A stretch of 64,000 bases of DNA from NCBI GenBank assembly GCA_021325515.1, contig JAJPHC010000060.1, positions 1 through 64,000 of the forward strand, written 5' to 3'. Made by a program: the position numbers and the translations under genes. Of the stretch, positions 18,369 to 25,961 are shown one piece after another. Position 1 is the stretch's first letter; the number at the start of each line of letters is the position of its first letter. This DNA is from Acidobacteriota bacterium. Lineage in GTDB: Bacteria > Acidobacteriota > Thermoanaerobaculia > Gp7-AA8. The notes beneath the pieces were generated by a model. The model saw only the letters and a list, made by a program, of their open reading frames with translations. It did no database searches and was not told the DNA's origin.

Positions 18369-18860
18369 ATGAGGTCCAGACAACAGGAGGGTTTCACCCT
18401 GATCGAGCTGCTGATCGTCGTCGCGATCATCGGCATTCTCGCGGCGATCGCGATTCCGAACCTGCTGACCGCAATGCAGCGTTCGAAGCAGAAACGCACC
18501 ATGGCCGATATGCGTTCGATCGCCACCGCCTGGGAAGCACGCGCGACCGATACGAACAAGTACAACGCAGCGGGCGTCACGCTGCCCACCACGTCAGTCA
18601 CACTGGCACAGCTTCAGAACGGTCTGCAGCCGACTTACATCAAGCAGCTGCCGGCGAAGGACGGTTGGAGCAACAACTGGGAGTTTGCGGCTGACCAGTC
18701 ATGGGGCGGCGCAACGGCCGCTCAGATCTACATGGTCCGTTCATACGGCAAGGACGGCGCAGCGGATACGCCGGTCGCCGGACCCACTACCAGCTTCAAC
18801 TCCGACATCATCTACTCGAACGGCTCGTTTGTTCAGTATCCGGAAGGCGTGCAGCAGTAA
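18369..18860 (+). CDS. type IV pilin / GspG-like pseudopilin, copy 2
   Basis: A 163-residue prepilin with leader MRSRQQEG and the same FTLIELL N-terminal helix as copy 1. After the cleavage site it differs from copy 1 at only four residues that I can see (Gly to Thr, Arg to Gln, Lys to Gln, Val to Ile). A strong ribosome site AAGGAGGT (18354-18361) precedes the ATG. The two genes are nearly identical also at DNA level, while the flanks, leader and promoter differ, which points to tandem duplication followed by gene conversion or recent divergence. Confidence 0.93.
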   Translation: MRSRQQEGFTLIELLIVVAIIGILAAIAIPNLLTAMQRSKQKRTMADMRSIATAWEARATDTNKYNAAGVTLPTTSVTLAQLQNGLQPTYIKQLPAKDGWSNNWEFAADQSWGGATAAQIYMVRSYGKDGAADTPVAGPTTSFNSDIIYSNGSFVQYPEGVQQ

Positions 18861-18884
18861 GCCGCATCCCAGCTCTGAACCAAA

Positions 18885-18914
18885 AAGGGCGCCCGACAGG
18901 CGCCCTTCTTGTTT
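18885..18914. terminator. bidirectional terminator between pilin copy 2 and the zinc-ribbon gene
   Basis: A 9-bp stem AAGGGCGCC (18885-18893) and GGCGCCCTT (18899-18907) with a 5-base loop, followed by CTTGTTTT on the plus strand and preceded by a run of A that gives T on the minus strand. It sits between the convergent pilin copy 2 and the zinc-ribbon gene. Confidence 0.88.
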
Positions 18915-19564
18915 TACGAGTGCAAGGTCTTGATCACCGAATTCATGCTCGCATAGAGCCGTTCGTGATACCCGTGCGCATCGCGATAGATCTGCGGAAA
19001 CGCGGGAAGATCCTTCAGCGCCACGACGAGATTGACTCCGTAAAGGAACGCCGCATTTCCATCGAGCGTCCGGAGATTGTCCGCAAAGAGAATGAAGAAC
19101 GCCCTGCGCCGATCCGCCGGTGTCATCGAGATCAGCGGCTGCATCGACTCCAGCGGCGGAGGGCTCATCTGCGGCGGATTGATCATCACCACCTGCGGAT
19201 ACTCCTGCATGTAGAAGTCGCGCGCTTCCTGCGCGGTCGCAAAGTACACCGGCATGAAACCGATCAACTTCGCCGCCTGGCGGAGATTCGCGTTGTCATT
19301 CCCCACCAGCACCGCTTTCGATCCGAACCCGTCGTGGTCGTCCTCATGACGCTCGGCCGCGCTTCCGTTCTCAGGAGGAGGAGCAGCAGCAGCGGGAACG
19401 CTCGGAGCCGGCTCAGCCTCCTCTGCTCCTCCGGCCAGCTTCCGGCGGTCGATGCTCAGCTTGGTCTTGCAGACCGGACATGGAAAGGACACTTCCTTGT
19501 CGGGCAGCTTCGTTTCATCGAGTGAAAGCGGCTTCTGACAGTTCGTGCAGACGATCCTGATCAT
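18914..19564 (-). CDS. zinc-ribbon protein with a receiver-like C-terminal domain, next to pilT
   Basis: A 216-residue protein. Residues 1-35 form a treble-type zinc ribbon with Cys6-x2-Cys9 and Cys29-x2-Cys32 (MJ0042-like). A low-complexity Pro/Ala/Glu linker follows (about 45-80), then a domain starting KAVLVGNDNANLRQAAKLIGF and QYPQVVMINPPQ that looks like a CheY-type fold without an obvious phospho-acceptor Asp (VMINPP where a receiver has an Asp). It starts 8 bases after the PilT-family gene stop, so it is cotranscribed with it and may adjust the pilus motor. That role is inference; I know no named family for the whole protein. Confidence 0.75.
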   Translation of the reverse strand: MIRIVCTNCQKPLSLDETKLPDKEVSFPCPVCKTKLSIDRRKLAGGAEEAEPAPSVPAAAAPPPENGSAAERHEDDHDGFGSKAVLVGNDNANLRQAAKLIGFMPVYFATAQEARDFYMQEYPQVVMINPPQMSPPPLESMQPLISMTPADRRRAFFILFADNLRTLDGNAAFLYGVNLVVALKDLPAFPQIYRDAHGYHERLYASMNSVIKTLHS

Positions 19565-19572
19565 GGTCGAAA

Positions 19573-20712
19573 TTACTCCAGCATCGACATCATCGACGAG
19601 TCTTCTTCATTCTTCTTCTCCGGCTCATCGGTTAGCCGCAGCGCGAGATTCGTCGGATTCGACGCATAGGCGAGTGCCGTCTCTTTCGAGATCGTCCCCG
19701 CGTTCCACAGCTTTTCGATCTCATCATCGAACGTCTGCATCCCGTCGACGGAGCCGTCGTGCATGGCATCCGTCAGCGAGCGCCCCTCGGTTTCGCCTTT
19801 GAGAACGTAGTCGCGCGTACGCATCGTCGACTTCAGGATCTCGAGCGCGGCGACACGCCCGCCGCCGACTTTCGGCAGCAGCCGTTGGGAGATCACGTAG
19901 CGGAACGACTGCGAGAAGCGCGTCCGCACCTGCGGCTCCTGATCCTTGGGAAAGACGCCGACGATACGGTCGACCGTCTTCGCCGCGTCGATCGTATGCA
20001 GCGTCGACAGCACGAGGTGGCCCGTTTCCGCGGCTTCCATCGCGATCTCGATCGTCTCCACGTCGCGCATCTCGCCGATGAGGATGACCTTGGGCGCCTG
20101 ACGCAGTGCCGCGCGCAGTGCCAGCGAGAACGTCTTCGTATCGCTTCCCACCTCGCGCTGGTTCACCGTCGACTTGACGTGACGGTGCATGTACTCCACC
20201 GGATCTTCGATCGTGATGATGTGATACGCGTAGTCGTGATTGATCTGATTGATGATCGCGGCGAGCGTCGTCGACTTGCCGGAGCCCGTCGGCCCGGTCA
20301 CGAGCACGATGCCGTTCTTCAGCAGCGGCACGTTGTGAAGCTCCTGCGGCATCCCCAGCTTCTCCAGCGTCGGAATGCCCTCGGGAATCACGCGCAGAAC
20401 GATCGCGTAGGTGCCACGCTGCGAGAAGATGTTGACGCGGAAGCGCGTCTTCATCGGAATCGAGTACGAGAGGTCGACCGAGCCGTTCACCATCAGCGTG
20501 CGCGTCAGTTCCCGGTCGCCGCGAAGCATGTGCATCGCGATCATCTCGGTCTGATAAGGCGTCAGGCGCGGGAGTCCGGGGAAATTCACCGGCGTCAACT
20601 GGCCATCGATTTCCACCTGCGGCTGACGCCCGACGGAGAAGTTGAGGTCCGACACGCGGTCAGACATCTTGAGCATCGCCTCGAGGATGGCGTCGAGATT
20701 GAAGTTCTTCAT
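19573..20712 (-). CDS. pilT: PilT/PilU-family type IV pilus retraction ATPase
   Basis: A 379-residue secretion-superfamily ATPase. It has an N-terminal PAS-like domain, the Walker A motif VTGPTGSGKSTTLA, the Asp box (HIITIEDPVEYMHRH), Walker B (VILIGEMRDVET) and the His box (TGHLVLSTLHTIDAAKT). It powers pilus retraction at the inner membrane. The AIRNLIRE motif of canonical PilT is not evident in the C-terminal part (TRDYVLKGETEGRSL), so a PilU or PilT2-like paralog is possible. I took the ATG at 20712 (MKNFNLDAIL); a GTG at 20748 would add 12 residues. It is divergent from ruvX (38 bases). Confidence 0.88.
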   Translation of the reverse strand: MKNFNLDAILEAMLKMSDRVSDLNFSVGRQPQVEIDGQLTPVNFPGLPRLTPYQTEMIAMHMLRGDRELTRTLMVNGSVDLSYSIPMKTRFRVNIFSQRGTYAIVLRVIPEGIPTLEKLGMPQELHNVPLLKNGIVLVTGPTGSGKSTTLAAIINQINHDYAYHIITIEDPVEYMHRHVKSTVNQREVGSDTKTFSLALRAALRQAPKVILIGEMRDVETIEIAMEAAETGHLVLSTLHTIDAAKTVDRIVGVFPKDQEPQVRTRFSQSFRYVISQRLLPKVGGGRVAALEILKSTMRTRDYVLKGETEGRSLTDAMHDGSVDGMQTFDDEIEKLWNAGTISKETALAYASNPTNLALRLTDEPEKKNEEDSSMMSMLE

Positions 20713-20750
20713 ATGGAAGGCCTCAGCGACATTGTAGTTAGAATCCACCC

Positions 20751-21152
20751 GTGTCGATCATCGGAATCGATCTCGGCGCCAGGAGAATCGGAATCGCGGT
20801 TTCGGATTCAGGCATCATGGCGACGCCTCACTCAGTCATGCGCAACGAAGGAGACGTCATCGAAAAGCTCTCGCGCCTCGGCCAGCAGCTCGAGGCCGAG
20901 ACCTTCGTCGTCGGCGTACCGCGCCGTCCCGGTGCCAGCGAACAACGCTTCCACGACTTCGCGGAGCGGCTGCGGCAAAAGACCTGCAAAGAAGTCGTTC
21001 TTTGGGATGAATCGCTGAGCACGGTGGAGGCTGCCGAGCAGCTCCGAACCACAGGCCGCAGCCGGCGCGATTCCCAGCAAGTCATCGATATGCATGCAGC
21101 AGCAGTGATTCTTCAGTCGTGGCTCGATGATCGCGCCAGGAGGACGTCATAG
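20751..21152 (+). CDS. ruvX: putative pre-16S rRNA nuclease / Holliday junction resolvase YqgF
   Basis: A 133-residue RNase H-fold protein. It starts at a GTG (20751) with IIGIDLGARRIGIAVSD, carrying the first catalytic Asp; VVGVPRRPGASEQR, LWDESLSTVEAAEQL and the C-terminal DMHAAAVILQSWLD complete the YqgF pattern. Members process 16S rRNA precursors and are often annotated as resolvases. The end of the gene (AGGAGG, 21138-21143) doubles as a Shine-Dalgarno site for mltG. Confidence 0.93.
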   Translation: MSIIGIDLGARRIGIAVSDSGIMATPHSVMRNEGDVIEKLSRLGQQLEAETFVVGVPRRPGASEQRFHDFAERLRQKTCKEVVLWDESLSTVEAAEQLRTTGRSRRDSQQVIDMHAAAVILQSWLDDRARRTS

Positions 21153-21223
21153 CCTCGCGCGGCCGGGCACGCCGAGGATGCGGCAAGGCGCTGCAATCGC
21201 TCGGAACGATTCTGCTGTTCGGC

Positions 21224-22240
21224 GTGCTTCTTCTCATCGCCGGCGGCTGGTTCTTCATCCGCGCGCTCACCTCTCCCTACAAGGGCTTCGAGGAGCCGAA
21301 GAAGGATGTCGAAGTGCGCCACGGCCTCCGAACCTCGACGATTCTCCGCCACCTGCAGGCCGCGGGAGTGATTCGCGATCCCTACGTACCGCTCATCTAC
21401 ATGAAGCTTGTGCGGCGCAATGACTCGCTCAAAGCAGGCGTGTATGAATTCGACAAGCCGCTCTCCGCAGCACAGGTTCTCGAAAAACTGATTCGCGGCG
21501 ACGTCATCCTGCGAAGCGTCACCGTGCGCGAAGGACTCGACCGGTTTGCCGTCGCTCACCTCTTCGTCGCTGAGCGATTCGGCACGCAACAGCTCTGGGA
21601 CAAGCTGACCGCCGACACGGAATTGATTCGCGACATCGCTCCCGAAGCGAAGTCGCTCGAGGGATATCTCTTCCCCGACACCTACAAGTTCAACCCGGGA
21701 ACGCCGCCCGCGGTGATCGTCAAGGCGATGGTCGAGAACTTCCGGAAGCATTTCAGCGGAGAGATGGCGTACATCACGACCGGTCTCGACGTGCACAAGA
21801 CCGTGACGCTCGCCTCGATCGTGGAGACCGAGGCGAAGCTGCCGGCGGAGAGGCCGCTGGTGGCTGCGGTGTACCTCAACCGGCTCCAGCGCCACATGCT
21901 TCTCGGTGCGGATCCAACGGTCATCTACGCGCTGAAGCTCGCCGGCCGGTGGGATGGCAACATCCATAAGGCCGATCTGCAGATCGAGTCGCCGTACAAC
22001 ACCTATCGCTTCCCCGGCCTGCCGCCGGGTCCGATCGCGAATCCCGGAATCGCCTCGCTTCGCGCGGCGGCTGCACCTGCCTCGACGGGCTATCTCTATT
22101 TCGTCGCACGCCACGATGGCTCCCACGCCTTCTCCTCGACCCTCGCCGAGCACAACAAAAACGTCGAGATCTATCAGCGGCAGTGGTATCGGGACCGGCA
22201 GCAGGCAACAGGCACCGGGCAGCAGGGCGGAACGCCGTAA
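21224..22240 (+). CDS. mltG: endolytic murein transglycosylase MltG
   Basis: MltG is an inner-membrane lytic transglycosylase that cuts nascent peptidoglycan. The coordinates use the first canonical in-frame start (GTG 21224; 338 residues), but this truncates the membrane helix (TILLFGVLLLIAGGWFFIRAL). A better biological start is the ATA at 21149, five bases after the perfect AGGAGG at 21138-21143 and overlapping the ruvX TAG; it adds a basic leader typical of the family. Core motifs are EGLDRFAVA, LEGYLFPDTYKF, the catalytic region LASIVETEAKLPAERP with VYLNRL, LGADPTVIYAL, and YNTYRFPGLPPGPIANPG. The C-terminal tail is encoded by CAGCAGGCAACAGG-type repeat DNA. Confidence 0.93.
   Translation: MLLLIAGGWFFIRALTSPYKGFEEPKKDVEVRHGLRTSTILRHLQAAGVIRDPYVPLIYMKLVRRNDSLKAGVYEFDKPLSAAQVLEKLIRGDVILRSVTVREGLDRFAVAHLFVAERFGTQQLWDKLTADTELIRDIAPEAKSLEGYLFPDTYKFNPGTPPAVIVKAMVENFRKHFSGEMAYITTGLDVHKTVTLASIVETEAKLPAERPLVAAVYLNRLQRHMLLGADPTVIYALKLAGRWDGNIHKADLQIESPYNTYRFPGLPPGPIANPGIASLRAAAAPASTGYLYFVARHDGSHAFSSTLAEHNKNVEIYQRQWYRDRQQATGTGQQGGTP
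22195..22231. repeat. CAGGCAG/GGCAACA heptamer repeat inside the mltG 3' end
   Basis: Direct units of about 7 bases (GGCAGCAGGCAACAGGCACC...) encode the odd MltG tail RDRQQATGTGQQGGTP. They belong to the same family as the repeats at 2634-2712 and 34242-34292. A short complementary stretch (CCCTGTTGCC, about 22270-22279) lies downstream, so the transcript could fold past the stop codon. Confidence 0.6.
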
Positions 22241-22339
22241 AAAACCTCAAGACGGTATTTCTCCCCGCTCCCTGTTGCCGCGGTCTTCTCTGCTATCCTT
22301 TCGGGATTCCAGCAAACCCCTGGGGGTCCGTTTCACACT

Positions 22340-24241
22340 ATGGCCGCGAAGAACAAGCCGTACGAACAGTTCGGTCAGTACATACTCTTCAAGAAACTCG
22401 AGAGTGATCCCCTGGGAGAGCTCTGGCGCGCGGGGCGAATCGACGGTAGCCAGCTCGGGCCCATCGTCGCACTGCGCAAGTTGACGGGCGGCGATCGCGC
22501 AGCATTGACGCAGAGCGTGGCCGTCGCGCACAACATCGTTCCGCAGCTCACCGGCGTGACGTTTGCGCGCAATCAGGTGATCGACGTCGCGGGAGAGATT
22601 CCGTACATCGCTCACGACTACGCGGGCGGCCGTTCGCTGCGGCACATCATGAATCGCGCGCGCGGGGGGCAGGGACTCACCCCGAATCCTCTGCCGCTCG
22701 ATCAGGCGATTGTGATCGCGGAGAGAGTGGCGCTATGCCTCGCGACGACGGCCGAGCTGCGCAACGGCGAAGGAGCGCGGCTCGCACATGGCGCACTCAT
22801 TCCGCAGTTCATCTGGATCGATGATGGTGGCGAGATTCGCGTTGCCGGTCAGCAGCTTGGGCGCGGCCTCGTCGCGTCATTCAAGGATGCGAAAGTCTCC
22901 AACGACATCGGCCGCTATTTCCCGCCCGAGTACCGCAACTCGGGGGAGACGACCAAGACCACCGATATCTTCTCCATGGGTGCGATCCTCTATCTGCTGG
23001 TGACAGGAGTCGAGCCGCCGGACGCGGTCACCAGCAGCGCCTTCGCGCAGACGGTCGGCGCGGCGCGTACTGCGAGCGGCTCGCCGCTTCCCGATGACAT
23101 CCGCACGATTCTGACGAAGTCGCTCGATCCAGATCCGAATGGCCGGTACGCGTCGATGAGCGACATGAAGCAGGCCATCGCCGCGCTCGCCGCGAGCGGC
23201 AAGTATTCGGCGACGACGTTCAACCTCGCGTTCTATCTCAGCAACCTGCTGAAGAAGGAGATGGAGAGCGAGGCGATCGATCGCGACAAGGAATCGAAGG
23301 TCAATGTCGCAGCGTATGTCGAAGCGCCGGCGGCAGCCGCGCCGCGCGCTGCCGCTCCCGCCGAAGCAGCGCGTCCGCTGCACGAAACGCCGATGTTCGG
23401 CTCGATGACGGAACAACCGAAGAAGAGCAAGGCACCGCTCGCGATCGCTGCGGCCGTGCTCGTCGCAGCAGGCATCGGCGGCGCCGTCTTCATGACGAGC
23501 AGGAAGGCGGCTCCGGCGCAGGCGAAACCTGTGCAGGCAGCGGCCATTCCGGCCGCGCCGAAACCAAAGATCGAACTGCAGCCCGTCGTCGCCCAGGCGT
23601 CGACCTCCACCGCTCCGGCGACATCGACGGCCGATCAGCAGAAGGCCTTCGAAGATGCCGTCAAAGCGAAATACCAGGAAGAGCTGATGAAACTGCAGGC
23701 CGACTACACGAAGCGCCTGCAGCAGTCGCAATCCAAGAACGCACCGTTGCCTGCCGCGGCCGCCGCGCCTGCTCCCGCAACTCCGGCGCCGGCCTCCGAC
23801 GACAAGACACCATCCGCCGCGGCGCTCGACGCCCAGCGGCAGCCCGCTCCGCAACCGGCGGCATCGCAGCCTGCGGCGCAGCCGGCGGTCGCAGCAGCCC
23901 AACCAGCCGTTGCAGCACCGGTCACCGCACAGGTGGCGACGGTTCGTGAAGGCGATGTCATCGACGTCAACGAGCTCGATGCCGTGCCGCGCGCCCTCAC
24001 CGTGATCCGCCCCGTCTACTCCCCCATCGCACAAAGGCAGCGGATCGAAGGAACTGTCCTCCTCACCGCACTGATCTCGGAGACCGGTCAGGTGATGGAC
24101 GTCAAGGTCCTCAAGGGTGTCGGCTTCGGCCTCGATGAAGCCGCGACCCGAGCCATGCGCAGCACCCGCTTCTCCCCCGGAATGAAGGACGGGAAGCATG
24201 TGAAGACCTGGTTCCCGCAATCGATCACGTTCAAGCTATAG
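22340..24241 (+). CDS. membrane-anchored pseudokinase with C-terminal TonB-type domain
   Basis: A 633-residue fusion. Residues about 10-270 follow the Ser/Thr kinase fold: the VAxK position reads VALRK (Arg46), the HRD-x-K-x-x-N loop reads HGALIPQFI (150-158), the DFG region reads RVAGQQLG, yet PPEY and DIFSMGAILYLLVTG are kept. Both catalytic Asp residues are missing, so it is probably an inactive pseudokinase. A transmembrane helix lies at about 371-391, then a long Ala/Pro/Gln linker, and a TonB C-terminal domain at about 545-633 (VIRPVYSPIAQRQRIEGTVLLTALI, VLKGVGFGLDEAATRAMRSTRFSPG). The role may be linking a cytosolic binding signal to an envelope partner; this is inference. Confidence 0.8.
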   Translation: MAAKNKPYEQFGQYILFKKLESDPLGELWRAGRIDGSQLGPIVALRKLTGGDRAALTQSVAVAHNIVPQLTGVTFARNQVIDVAGEIPYIAHDYAGGRSLRHIMNRARGGQGLTPNPLPLDQAIVIAERVALCLATTAELRNGEGARLAHGALIPQFIWIDDGGEIRVAGQQLGRGLVASFKDAKVSNDIGRYFPPEYRNSGETTKTTDIFSMGAILYLLVTGVEPPDAVTSSAFAQTVGAARTASGSPLPDDIRTILTKSLDPDPNGRYASMSDMKQAIAALAASGKYSATTFNLAFYLSNLLKKEMESEAIDRDKESKVNVAAYVEAPAAAAPRAAAPAEAARPLHETPMFGSMTEQPKKSKAPLAIAAAVLVAAGIGGAVFMTSRKAAPAQAKPVQAAAIPAAPKPKIELQPVVAQASTSTAPATSTADQQKAFEDAVKAKYQEELMKLQADYTKRLQQSQSKNAPLPAAAAAPAPATPAPASDDKTPSAAALDAQRQPAPQPAASQPAAQPAVAAAQPAVAAPVTAQVATVREGDVIDVNELDAVPRALTVIRPVYSPIAQRQRIEGTVLLTALISETGQVMDVKVLKGVGFGLDEAATRAMRSTRFSPGMKDGKHVKTWFPQSITFKL

Positions 24242-24245
24242 AAGC

Positions 24246-24325
24246 AGTGACGAGTGATGAGTGACGAGTGATGAGTAAAGACTCTTCACTCTTCACTCTT
24301 CACTCTTCACTCTTCACTCTTCACT
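24246..24325. repeat. inverted heptamer repeats between convergent genes
   Basis: The left arm has about four GTGAYGA units (GTGACGAGTGATGAG...) and the right arm about seven CTTCACT units up to the minus-strand gene. The arms are complementary at six of every seven positions around an AAAG loop. The array sits between the pseudokinase gene and the convergent GT39-like gene and would give a long imperfect hairpin on either strand; probable bidirectional terminator. Confidence 0.75.
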
Positions 24326-25961
24326 GCCCCGCGCCGCACTCTATGCCGTTCAGGCGCAAGCCCAGCTCGCGAGGATCGCCCGCGTTCTGCACGACACGAT
24401 CGGTCTCGATCACGAGCTCGCGCGGCGATTGCACCGCGTAGGTCCGCGGAAACTCCGATGACGCGGGCAGGCGGTCGAGGCGGCGCCCGTCGGCGAACAT
24501 CGTGATCGACGCGGTCCGATCGGGAGCATAGAAGTCGATCGAGAGCGACCGGCACGGAGCCGTGATCGTGATCCGCGATCGCGATCTCATCCAGCGCCAG
24601 ACTTCCTTCCGATCGGACTCCATCCCATACCAGCCGTCGCCGAAGATGAACGGCGAGACCGCCGGCGATATGGACACTTCGAAGTAGCGCCGCCGCGCAA
24701 GATTCCAGAGATGCCCATGCAGGCGTGAGAACGTGATGACACCTCTTCCCTCGCGGAGAAGCACGTCTCCATCTGCCGCGCTCCAGACTCCTGTTCGCAG
24801 AGTCTTCTCCGGCGCCAGCACCTCCGCGAATGCCGTCAGCCCGGGCTCCGCGCACACCGCACCGGTCGTATGTTCCCGCAGCCACATCGCGGCGGCGAAA
24901 GGCGGCGATACGGTCGAATGCACGATCTGAAGCGCAGGCCAGGTCCAGACGATCATCAGCCCCACGTAGATCGCGGCAAACGCGTATCGGCCCCGGCGTC
25001 CCATGGCCGCGAGTCCTTCGGCTGCCAGCATCGCGAAGAGCGGCGCATAGCCGACTGCGAAACGGCTCACGCTGAAGCGGTCGAGCATCAGCCACGCGAT
25101 CAGACAGAAGGGCCCGAACGCAGCCAGCGCCATGAGCGCCGCCCGCCGGTGCCGGAGCAGCGCGACGGCCGCCAGCACGGACGTCACGGCATTGATCAAC
25201 TGCGCCCGATACGGCCTGATGAAGAAATCGTCGACGAGGTGCGTCAGTGGAGGGCGATTCGGACTCGTCCAGGCATCGACGCGCGAAAGGTATTCGCGGT
25301 GCCGCCTCAGCGCCTCGGCGAACACAGCCCAACCACCCGTTGCAGCAATCGCAGCCCCATAGCTCGCGACCACGATCGACGCGGTGAGAAGGACCGGTCC
25401 GATCGCGCGCATGCGGTGGCGAGCGATGGCCAGCAGGAACGGCACGGCGACGATGACGAGGTTCTGCGGCCGGATGCCGATCGCGATTCCGGCCGCGATT
25501 GCACCGCCGTACATCGCCAGACGTTCGCTCCGCAACAGCAGCGCGATCGCGATGACGACTGCGGTCATCGAAGGCACGTCGCTCAGCGCCGTCCCGCCGT
25601 AGAACCAGACGTTCGGGAAAAATGCCAGCACGATGCCCGCCGTGAGCGCCGTCGCAAACTCGGCACCTGCGGCGAGCGCGAACGCGGTCATCGCCGGCAC
25701 GATCAGCACCGCTGCCGCGAGACTCACTGCCTGCAACGCGTGAAACGAGTCAAGACCGGCGATCTGCAGCAGCTTCGCCGCGCCGATGAACAGCGGAAAT
25801 CCGGGCGGATGCGGATGGTGCGCCGCGACATCAAAATGACGCAGCGCGAGAATGAACTGCGCCTCGTCCCAATCCCAGAACGTGCGGGACAACGCCGGCC
25901 ATCGCGATACAGCCACGATCGCCGTCGCGATCGCAACCGCAAGACCCTGCCGTCGGGTCAC
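24321..25961 (-). CDS. GT39/PMT-like polytopic glycosyltransferase
   Basis: A 546-residue GT-C protein. The first loop reads TFWDWDEAQFILALRHFDVAAH and HPHPPGFPLFIG: the WDWDE acidic motif and HHPHPPG are typical of PMT_2/GT39 enzymes, which move a sugar from polyprenyl phosphate to a protein or glycan outside the cytosol. IGIRPQNLVIV follows a later helix, and the last about 180 residues form a soluble domain. I chose the GTG at 25961, which overlaps the upstream stop (GTGA) and follows GGAGA; an in-frame GTG at 25982 is the alternative. It is the second gene of a tandem pair. Confidence 0.83.
   Translation of the reverse strand: MTRRQGLAVAIATAIVAVSRWPALSRTFWDWDEAQFILALRHFDVAAHHPHPPGFPLFIGAAKLLQIAGLDSFHALQAVSLAAAVLIVPAMTAFALAAGAEFATALTAGIVLAFFPNVWFYGGTALSDVPSMTAVVIAIALLLRSERLAMYGGAIAAGIAIGIRPQNLVIVAVPFLLAIARHRMRAIGPVLLTASIVVASYGAAIAATGGWAVFAEALRRHREYLSRVDAWTSPNRPPLTHLVDDFFIRPYRAQLINAVTSVLAAVALLRHRRAALMALAAFGPFCLIAWLMLDRFSVSRFAVGYAPLFAMLAAEGLAAMGRRGRYAFAAIYVGLMIVWTWPALQIVHSTVSPPFAAAMWLREHTTGAVCAEPGLTAFAEVLAPEKTLRTGVWSAADGDVLLREGRGVITFSRLHGHLWNLARRRYFEVSISPAVSPFIFGDGWYGMESDRKEVWRWMRSRSRITITAPCRSLSIDFYAPDRTASITMFADGRRLDRLPASSEFPRTYAVQSPRELVIETDRVVQNAGDPRELGLRLNGIECGAGQ

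Noticed and set aside
17666-18860. Tandem pilins as an assembly duplication
   Set aside because: Promoters, leader codons and terminators differ between copies, which a false duplication would not produce.
24246-24325. Short direct repeats that might suggest a CRISPR array
   Set aside because: Units are 7 bases without unique spacers, and the two arms are inverted copies; no cas genes are near.
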